A stretch of 12,820 bases of DNA from an uncultured Lachnospiraceae bacterium (GTDB lineage Bacteria > Bacillota > Clostridia > Lachnospirales > Lachnospiraceae). The notes beneath the pieces were generated by a model, which was not told where the DNA came from, did no database searches, and saw only the letters and a program-made list of their open reading frames with translations. The translations under genes were made by a program, and so were the position numbers. This document shows, piece by piece, positions 7,309-12,820 of the stretch (its first letter is position 1; the number at the start of each line of letters is the position of its first letter). The stretch covers positions 1-12,820 of the forward strand of contig CAJOPI010000355.1 of the NCBI GenBank assembly GCA_905236275.1. Reading direction: 5' to 3'.

Positions 7309-8520
7309 GTGAAAACAAACAGTTTACTTCATACTCCGGAAGGCGTTCGTGATATATACGGAGATGAGCTTCAGAGAAAAATCAGTCTCGAAGAGAGACT
7401 CAGGGAAAGAATACGTTCTTTTGGCTACAATGATATAGAAACTCCTTCTTTTGAATATTTTGATATTTATTCAAAGGAAATCGGGACAACTCCGTCAAAG
7501 GAAATATACAAGTTTTTTGACAGTGAAAATAATACACTCGCGCTTCGGCCTGACTTTACACCCGGAGTGGTTCGTTCGGCTGTTAAGTATTTCATGGAGG
7601 ATGAGCTGCCTAAAAAGCTTGTTTATCTTGGGAATACTTTTTCAAACCGTTCGGATTTGCAGGGCAAGTTTAAGGAGGTTACGGAGCTTGGGGTTGAACA
7701 CTTAGGTGATTCAGCTGTTGATGCGGATGCCGAGATGATATATATGTCGGTCTGTATTCTTAAGACTGCGGGACTTAAGGATTTTCAGATCTGTATCGGT
7801 ACTGAAGAATATTTCCGCGGACTTTGTGAAGCGGCCGGAATTGAAAGGGAGGAACGATTCGTTTTAAGCGAGCATATCCGGAATAAGAATTATTTTGGAA
7901 TGCTGGATTTTATAGAGTCGCTTGATATTGATTCCGATATAAAAAATGCCCTTTCGTCATTCTCGGATTTTGCAGGCGATGCAGAGGTTCTTGATTCTGC
8001 GAATGAGCTTGCAAAAGGAATTGAGCGAAGTGAAGAAGCGATTGCCCGGCTCAAAAGGCTTTATGGACTTTTGAGGGTTTATGGCGTGGATAACTATGTG
8101 AGCTTTGACCTCGGAATGTTATCGAAGAGGGAATATTATACAGGAATAGTTTTCAGGGCATATACTTTCGGAACGGGTGATGCAATCATCAGAGGCGGCC
8201 GTTATGACAATCTCCTTGAAAAATTCGGCGGAAACGGTGCGGCAATCGGTTTTACGGTAGTTATTGATGAACTCATGAATACGCTGAGTGCGCAGCATAT
8301 TGATATTGCGGTAGAAGAAAAAAGAGCGATTGTTACGTATGATTCGACCTCGCTTTCAGAAGCGGTAGAACTCGCAGAGGAGCTTAGAAGTAAAAGCATC
8401 CACACAGAAATGCTGAGTCTTGATTTCACCGAGGAAAAACTTAAGGAACGTGCGAAAGAAACGCATGTTTCCACACTTTACATTATCAAAAACGGTGAGA
8501 GAGAGGAGGCAGAGCTTTGA
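7309..8520 (+). CDS. hisZ: ATP phosphoribosyltransferase regulatory subunit HisZ
   Basis: HisZ is a histidyl-tRNA-synthetase-like protein without aminoacylation activity. It forms a complex with short HisG and supports catalysis and feedback by histidine. The 403-residue protein shows HTPEGVRDIYGDE near the start, ALRPDFTPGVVRSAV and KFKEVTELGVEHLG (class II synthetase motif 2 region). It also has MLSKREYYTGIVF and RGGRYDNLL (residues 295-303). A C-terminal region of about 65 residues (from ~338) resembles a degenerate anticodon-binding alpha/beta domain. GTG 7309 is the better start: TTAGGAG (7294-7300) lies 8 bases upstream, whereas the in-frame ATG at 7291 would place that site inside the gene. 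The neighbouring short hisG settles HisZ over HisS. The gene overlaps hisG by 4 bases. Confidence 0.93.
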   Translation: MKTNSLLHTPEGVRDIYGDELQRKISLEERLRERIRSFGYNDIETPSFEYFDIYSKEIGTTPSKEIYKFFDSENNTLALRPDFTPGVVRSAVKYFMEDELPKKLVYLGNTFSNRSDLQGKFKEVTELGVEHLGDSAVDADAEMIYMSVCILKTAGLKDFQICIGTEEYFRGLCEAAGIEREERFVLSEHIRNKNYFGMLDFIESLDIDSDIKNALSSFSDFAGDAEVLDSANELAKGIERSEEAIARLKRLYGLLRVYGVDNYVSFDLGMLSKREYYTGIVFRAYTFGTGDAIIRGGRYDNLLEKFGGNGAAIGFTVVIDELMNTLSAQHIDIAVEEKRAIVTYDSTSLSEAVELAEELRSKSIHTEMLSLDFTEEKLKERAKETHVSTLYIIKNGEREEAEL

Positions 8521-9152
8521 GATATCTTACATTTGCACTTACTAAGGGACGCCTTGCTGATAAAACTCTTGAATTACTTGAAAAGAACGGGCTTGGCTGC
8601 AAGGAGATGGAGGATAAAAAGTCAAGAAAGCTTATTTTTGTTAATGAGGAAAAGAAGCTTAAATTCTTCCTTGCAAAAGGACCGGATGTACCTACTTATG
8701 TGGAGCATGGGGCAGCAGATATAGGTGTGACGGGAAAAGACATCATCATGGAGGAGAACCGCAATATTTTTGAGGTTCTTGATCTTGGATTCGGAAAATG
8801 CCGTATGTGTGTATGTGGTCCCGAAGAGGCGAGAGAGAAACTGCGCCATCATGAGATGATACGGGTTGCAAGCAAATATCCGCTTATAGCCAAGGATTAT
8901 TTTCATAATAAAAAACACCAGACAGTAGATATCATCAAGCTGAACGGCTCGATTGAACTTGCTCCGATAGTGGGATTGAGCGACGTGATTGTGGATATTG
9001 TTGAAACAGGTGCGACTTTAAGGGAAAACGGGCTCAGTGTTTTGGAAGAAATCTGCCCGCTTTCGGCAAGAATGGTAGTAAATCAGGTTTCCATGCGGCT
9101 TGAGGCTGAGAGAATAAGAAAAATAATCAATGACTTGAAAGAGGTTATATAA
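8517..9152 (+). CDS. hisG: ATP phosphoribosyltransferase catalytic subunit, short form
   Basis: HisG catalyses the first step of histidine synthesis: ATP plus PRPP gives phosphoribosyl-ATP and pyrophosphate. The 211-residue protein is the short type, lacking the ~80-residue C-terminal regulatory domain, so it needs HisZ, encoded just upstream. Motifs include FALTKGRLADKTLELL at the N-terminus, EHGAADIGVTGKD (63-74), DLGFGKCRM and the PRPP-binding loop DVIVDIVETGATLREN (156-171). The start is TTG 8517, overlapping the hisZ stop as TTGA. It is supported by a perfect AGGAGG (8504-8509) 7 bases upstream and by the family N-terminus. Confidence 0.97.
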   Translation: MRYLTFALTKGRLADKTLELLEKNGLGCKEMEDKKSRKLIFVNEEKKLKFFLAKGPDVPTYVEHGAADIGVTGKDIIMEENRNIFEVLDLGFGKCRMCVCGPEEAREKLRHHEMIRVASKYPLIAKDYFHNKKHQTVDIIKLNGSIELAPIVGLSDVIVDIVETGATLRENGLSVLEEICPLSARMVVNQVSMRLEAERIRKIINDLKEVI

Positions 9153-9154
9153 AA

Positions 9155-10450
9155 ATGGGCATTAAGATACTTGAACTGAATGACGAAATCAAAACAAATA
9201 TCCTCGAAAATATGCTGAAAAGAAGTCCTTCAAGCTACAGGGAGCATGAAAATACGGTGCGTGAAATAATAGTTGAGGTCAGGGAAAAGGGCGATAAGGC
9301 TATATTTCAATATGCTGAACGGTTTGACGGCGTAAAGCTTGATGAAAGCAATTTCAGGGTAACTGAGGCAGAGATAAAAGAGGCTTTGTCCGAGGTTGGA
9401 GAAAATCTGTTATCGGTAATGAAGCAATCGATGGAAAATATCAGGGCATTCCACGAGAAGCAGGTCAGACAGAGCTTTTTCTCCGCAAGAGAGGACGGAA
9501 GTATCTTAGGGCAGAGGATTACACCTATCGCAAGAGTCGGAGTCTATGTGCCGGGCGGAAAGGCAGTTTATCCTTCATCGGTGCTTATGAATGTTGTTCC
9601 GGCAATTGTTGCGGGGGTTCCTGAAATCGTTATGACCACGCCCTGCGGCAAGGACGGAAAGGTTAATGCAAATGTTCTTGCAGCAGCCCACCTTTTGGGA
9701 ATAAAGGAAATTTTCAAGACAGGAGGTGCGCAGGCTATTGCTGCCCTTGCCTTCGGAACTGAAAGTATCAGGAAGGCTGACAAGATAGTAGGACCGGGAA
9801 ATATCTTTGTCGCGCTGGCGAAGAGAGAAGTTTATGGTCATGTAAGCATTGATTCCATAGCAGGTCCTTCGGAAATAATGGTGCTTGCGGATGAAACCGC
9901 AAATCCGCGTTTCGTTGCGGCAGACCTTTTAAGCCAGGCAGAGCATGATGAGATGGCATCTTCGATTCTTGTCACGACCTCAGAAAAACTGGCAAAAGAA
10001 GTTTCAGCTGAGATAGATTCTTTCCTTGCAAAGCTTGAAAGGAAAGAGATTATGGAAAAATCTCTGGAAAATTACGGATATGCTCTTGTGGCTAAGTCAA
10101 TGGAGGAGGCAATCGATGTTGTCAACGAGATTGCTTCGGAACATCTCGAAATAGTGACGGCTGACCCATGGGCAAGTATGACAAAGGTAAAAAATGCCGG
10201 TGCGATTTTCTTAGGGAACTATTCGTCGGAACCGCTCGGAGATTATTTTGCGGGACCGAATCATGTGCTTCCGACCAACGGAACCGCAAAGTTCTTCTCA
10301 CCGCTTTCGGTTGACGACTTCATTAAGAAGTCATCGGTTATATCGTATTCGAGGGAAGCGCTTGAAAAAGTCCATCTTGATATTGAGGCTTTTGCAAAGG
10401 CAGAGGGGCTTACAGCCCATGCAAATTCTATAGCTGTGAGGTTCGAATGA
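9155..10450 (+). CDS. hisD: Histidinol dehydrogenase
   Basis: HisD is a zinc enzyme that oxidises L-histidinol to L-histidine in two NAD-dependent steps, the end of the pathway. The 431-residue protein has the normal length and all key residues. They include RVGVYVPGGKAVYPSSVLMN, GGAQAIAALAFGT and IVGPGNIFVALAK, then DSIAGPSEIMVLAD. The zinc ligands are Q261 and H264 (LLSQAEHDE), D363 (LGDYFAGPNHVLPT) and H422 (LTAHANSIAVR). The catalytic pair E329-H330 is in SEHLEI. The gene begins 2 bases after the hisG stop, with AGAGG near the end of hisG as the ribosome binding site. It overlaps hisB by 4 bases (ATGA). Confidence 0.98.
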   Translation: MGIKILELNDEIKTNILENMLKRSPSSYREHENTVREIIVEVREKGDKAIFQYAERFDGVKLDESNFRVTEAEIKEALSEVGENLLSVMKQSMENIRAFHEKQVRQSFFSAREDGSILGQRITPIARVGVYVPGGKAVYPSSVLMNVVPAIVAGVPEIVMTTPCGKDGKVNANVLAAAHLLGIKEIFKTGGAQAIAALAFGTESIRKADKIVGPGNIFVALAKREVYGHVSIDSIAGPSEIMVLADETANPRFVAADLLSQAEHDEMASSILVTTSEKLAKEVSAEIDSFLAKLERKEIMEKSLENYGYALVAKSMEEAIDVVNEIASEHLEIVTADPWASMTKVKNAGAIFLGNYSSEPLGDYFAGPNHVLPTNGTAKFFSPLSVDDFIKKSSVISYSREALEKVHLDIEAFAKAEGLTAHANSIAVRFE

Positions 10451-11037
10451 TGAGCAGATGCGTGTTTAAGCAAAGGACTACCAAAGAGACCGACATTAGT
10501 GTAAAATTAGAATTAGACGGAAGCGGAAAGTCTGATATAGATACAGGTGTTGCATTTTTTGACCATATGCTTGACGGATTTGCGCGACATGGGCTTTTCG
10601 ACTTAGAAGTCAGATGCAGGGGAGATATAGAGGTTGATTGTCATCATACTGTAGAGGACTGCGGTATAGTTCTCGGAACAGCAATTGCTGAGGCAGTGGG
10701 TGACAAGAAAGGGATAAAGCGCTTCGGGAATTTCATTCTTCCGATGGATGATGCGCTTGTGCTTTCGGCAATAGACCTTTCGGGGAGACCGTACTTAGAC
10801 TTCAGGCTTGATTTTAAGAATGAAAAATGCGGTGCGATGGAGACGGATCTTTTCCGGGAATTTTTCTATGCACTTTCTTACAGTGCAATGATGAATATAC
10901 ATATTCAGAAGCTTGCAGGAGAGAATGATCACCACATTGCCGAGGCAGCATTTAAGTCCTTTGCAAAATCTCTTGATATGGCAGTTTCTTTTGATGAGAG
11001 AATAACGGGGGTTCTTTCGACAAAAGGTACATTATGA
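10447..11037 (+). CDS. hisB: Imidazoleglycerol-phosphate dehydratase, monofunctional
   Basis: HisB dehydrates imidazole glycerol phosphate to imidazole acetol phosphate and uses manganese. The 196-residue protein is the monofunctional form; the histidinol-phosphatase domain found in enterobacterial HisB is absent. The metal-binding repeats are DCHHTVEDCGIVLG (H66, H67, E70, D71) and NDHHIAEAAFKSFA (H162, H163, E166, K170). VAFFDHMLDGFARHG is also conserved. LPMDDAL has Asp where many homologues have Glu in PMDEAL, a conservative change. ATG 10447 overlaps the hisD stop; the adjacent ATG at 10450 is equally possible. The sequence GAGG (10438-10441) lies upstream. Confidence 0.97.
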   Translation: MMSRCVFKQRTTKETDISVKLELDGSGKSDIDTGVAFFDHMLDGFARHGLFDLEVRCRGDIEVDCHHTVEDCGIVLGTAIAEAVGDKKGIKRFGNFILPMDDALVLSAIDLSGRPYLDFRLDFKNEKCGAMETDLFREFFYALSYSAMMNIHIQKLAGENDHHIAEAAFKSFAKSLDMAVSFDERITGVLSTKGTL

Positions 11038-11056
11038 AAATGAGGAAAATTGACTT

Positions 11057-12373
11057 ATGGATTACAAACAGATTGTCCCCAGTATATTTCTGAAAAACGG
11101 CGAGGCTGTCGAATGGCCGGACAAGGACGAAAGGATAACCGATGATCCTGTTCAGCTTGCATTGAATTACGCAAATTACGGTGCAGATAGCATCATTGTT
11201 TTTGACCTTTCGGAAGATTCGCATTCACATGCGATAAACATAGGAGTTATCAGAAATATTTGCCGAACCGTTGATATTCCGGTGATAGGTTCGGGTAATG
11301 TCGGCAGGCTCGAGGATATAAAACGGATGATTTATGCCGGCTGTTATAAAGCCTGCCTGAATTTTACAAGAAGGATTGATACCGCACTTACAGAGGATGC
11401 GGGCAGAAGATTCGGCCGCGAGCACATTGCCATTGCAGTTGACAATGTAGGTCAGCTTGAAGCCGGTACGATTCAGATAAAAAATTATGTCAGTGAGATT
11501 ATACTTATCGGAAGCTTTGACCTTGAAAGCTGCACAGAGTGGGTTACAAAGAACTGCACAAGAAATGTTAATCCGATAAATATGGGACTTATCCCGGTGT
11601 TCAGCAAAAAGACCTTCCATGATGCGGCAGCAGTGCTCAGAAGCTACGAAATTACCGGAATTTCCGGCGGAGAGCTGAATTATAACTACAGGGAATTTAT
11701 GAATTTCAAGCGCCAATGCAAGGGACTTGGAGTTTCTGTAAATTCATTTGAGAGCAAATTAAGCTGGAGCGATTTCAAGCTTAATTCTGATGGTATGATT
11801 CCGGTAGTCGTGCAGGATTATAAGAATAACGATGTTCTTATGCTTGCGTATATGAATGAAAAAGCCTATAATGCCACGATACAGAGTGGTATCATGACCT
11901 ACTGGAGCAGGAGTAGAAATGAACTCTGGGTAAAGGGTGATACCTCCGGTCATTATCAGTATGTTAAGAGCCTTACTGCGGACTGTGACAACGACACGAT
12001 ACTTGCGAAGGTTTATCAGGTCGGGGCTGCCTGTCATACGGGTTCACGTTCGTGTTTCTTTAATGAAATGGTTTCTAAGGAGTTTGACAAGTCAAATCCC
12101 ATGGAGGTCTTCAATAACGTCTACAGGAAAATCTGTGAGTCAAGTGAGGCTCCGGGCAGTGATTCCTACACGAATTATATGTTTGACAAGGGAATTGATA
12201 AGCTTTTAAAGAAACTGGGTGAAGAGTGTACTGAGATAATCGTAGCTGCGAAGAATCCTGACCCCGAGGAGATCAAGTACAGCATGGCGGACTGGCTCTA
12301 CAATGCCATGATTTTAATGAGTGAAAAGGGCGTGACATGGGAAGATGTTTCCAAGGAGATTGCCCACAGATAG
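11057..12373 (+). CDS. hisIE: Fusion: degenerate HisF-like barrel + HisI (PR-AMP cyclohydrolase) + HisE (PR-ATP pyrophosphatase)
   Basis: The 438-residue protein has three parts. Residues 1-~232 resemble HisF: IVPSIFLKNGEAV, then DPVQLALNYANYGADSIIVFD, IPVIGSGNVGRLEDIKR and RRFGREHIAIAVD. The catalytic D11 of HisF is F11, while the D130 equivalent is kept as D129; GGG reads SGN and the second half is shortened. Residues ~236-340 are HisI with all metal sites: DCDND (309-313), C310, C326 and C333, plus WSRSRNELWVKG and VGAACHTGSRSCF. Residues ~350-438 are HisE, with ExxE as E390-E393 but S409-x-x-D412 where ExxD is expected, and N416 for the usual His. HisI opens the phosphoribosyl-AMP ring; HisE removes pyrophosphate from phosphoribosyl-ATP. 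The barrel is unlikely to be an active cyclase. GAGGA (11042-11046) precedes the start. Confidence 0.93.
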   Translation: MDYKQIVPSIFLKNGEAVEWPDKDERITDDPVQLALNYANYGADSIIVFDLSEDSHSHAINIGVIRNICRTVDIPVIGSGNVGRLEDIKRMIYAGCYKACLNFTRRIDTALTEDAGRRFGREHIAIAVDNVGQLEAGTIQIKNYVSEIILIGSFDLESCTEWVTKNCTRNVNPINMGLIPVFSKKTFHDAAAVLRSYEITGISGGELNYNYREFMNFKRQCKGLGVSVNSFESKLSWSDFKLNSDGMIPVVVQDYKNNDVLMLAYMNEKAYNATIQSGIMTYWSRSRNELWVKGDTSGHYQYVKSLTADCDNDTILAKVYQVGAACHTGSRSCFFNEMVSKEFDKSNPMEVFNNVYRKICESSEAPGSDSYTNYMFDKGIDKLLKKLGEECTEIIVAAKNPDPEEIKYSMADWLYNAMILMSEKGVTWEDVSKEIAHR

Positions 12374-12394
12374 TAATAGTGAGATTTTTATTTT

Positions 12395-12820
12395 ATGAAA
12401 AAAACAGCTTTGAAAGATGAACTGCTTTTAAAGATTGAGAAACCTGAAAGATATATCGGGAACGAGATCAATGCAGTATTTAAGGATAAGAAAAATGTAG
12501 ACATCCGTTTTGCCATGTGCTTTCCGGATGTCTACGAAATCGGAATGTCCCATTTGGGAATACAGATATTATATGATATGTTTAACAAGCGGGAAGACGT
12601 TTGGTGTGAAAGGGTTTATTCTCCATGGCTTGACTTGGATAAACTCATGCGTGAGCGTCATATCCCGCTTTTTGCGCTTGAATCTCAGGACAGGATAAAG
12701 GATTTTGATTTTCTGGGGATTACCCTCCAGTATGAGATGTGCTACACAAATATCCTGCAGATACTTGAACTGTCGGGAATAGCACTGACAGCGGCGGAAC
12801 GTGAAGAAGATGACCCGATA
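12395..12820 (+). CDS. Radical SAM protein, TIGR03960-like, N-terminal part (cut by window edge)
   Basis: The frame from ATG 12395 stays open for 142 codons to the edge. It reads MKKTALKDELLLKIEKPERY, with IGNEINAV, then RFAMCFPDVYEIGMSHLG, ERVYSPWLDLDKLMRER, IPLFALESQDRIKDFDF and TLQYEMCYTNIL. This is the N-terminal region of a long uncharacterised radical SAM family (TIGR03960-like), whose B12-binding-like domain precedes the radical SAM domain. The CxxxCxxC cluster motif would lie beyond the window and cannot be checked. The ribosome binding site is weak (GTGAG, 12379-12383). The gap after the hisIE fusion is only 21 bases and has no hairpin, so readthrough from the his operon is possible. 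The family is conserved in clostridia; its substrate is unknown to me. Confidence 0.85.
   Translation, partial: MKKTALKDELLLKIEKPERYIGNEINAVFKDKKNVDIRFAMCFPDVYEIGMSHLGIQILYDMFNKREDVWCERVYSPWLDLDKLMRERHIPLFALESQDRIKDFDFLGITLQYEMCYTNILQILELSGIALTAAEREEDDPI

Noticed and set aside
7309-8520. Histidyl-tRNA synthetase (HisS) for the gene at 7309
   Set aside because: The typical HisRS motif 'LVRGLDYYT' region is replaced by the HisZ-like LGMLSKREYYTG, and it is followed directly by short-form hisG.
11225-11716. Long open frame on the minus strand (163 codons) inside the HisF-like/HisIE gene
   Set aside because: It lies antisense to a well-supported gene, its product has no recognisable motif, and it has no convincing ribosome binding site context. 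The same applies to the minus frames at 6831-7277 (antisense to recU) and 575-1015 (antisense to the topoisomerase).
11057-11755. Calling the N-terminal barrel of the fusion an active HisF or HisA
   Set aside because: The first catalytic Asp is Phe and the phosphate-binding glycines are changed, so only homology is claimed.
1-12820. Mobile elements, phage, CRISPR, toxin-antitoxin or defence systems
   Set aside because: No transposase, integrase, direct repeat arrays, tRNA attachment sites or defence motifs were seen. Gene content is housekeeping and biosynthetic, all on one strand.

Overview
This window looks like a chromosomal segment of a low-to-moderate GC Firmicute, most likely a clostridium of the Lachnospiraceae type. 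The reasons are the short HisG paired with HisZ, the RecU-type Holliday junction resolvase, strong AGGAGG-like ribosome binding sites, sigma-A hexamers, and a topoisomerase A subunit without a canonical GyrA box. All genes are on the + strand and tightly packed. I see no mobile element, CRISPR array, tRNA or rRNA, and no gene-free stretch longer than about 80 bases.

Layout. (1) 3-995 is the 3' part of a type IIA topoisomerase A subunit (ParC/GyrA-like). (2) A good sigma-A promoter at 998-1026 starts a short operon: rsmD, coaD and a coiled-coil protein of unknown role. It ends at a stem-loop terminator at 2806-2837. (3) 2854-7232 holds an M20C/PepD-like protein that has lost most of its catalytic and metal-binding residues, an SDR oxidoreductase, a two-helix membrane protein of unknown function, an RluA-family pseudouridine synthase and recU. 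Two of these junctions are 4-base ATGA overlaps. (4) A perfect-consensus promoter (TTGACA-18-TATAAT) lies inside the last codons of recU, and a 13-bp inverted repeat begins at about its +1. These lead a histidine operon: hisZ, hisG, hisD, hisB and a HisF-like/HisI/HisE fusion. (5) 12395 to the edge is the start of a radical SAM protein resembling the TIGR03960 family.

How the genes work together. HisZ and short HisG form ATP phosphoribosyltransferase (first step). The HisI and HisE parts of the fusion carry out the next hydrolysis and ring-opening steps. HisB dehydrates imidazole glycerol phosphate, and HisD makes histidine from histidinol. No active hisA, hisF, hisH, hisC or histidinol-phosphatase gene is seen here. 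The HisF-like barrel on the fusion lacks the first catalytic Asp of HisF, so it is unlikely to replace HisF.

The least ordinary items are the pseudo-dipeptidase, the degenerate HisF-like domain fused to HisIE (whose HisE part also departs from the metal-binding motif), and the promoter-plus-palindrome control region of the his operon. These are readings of motifs by eye; no alignment or search was run.
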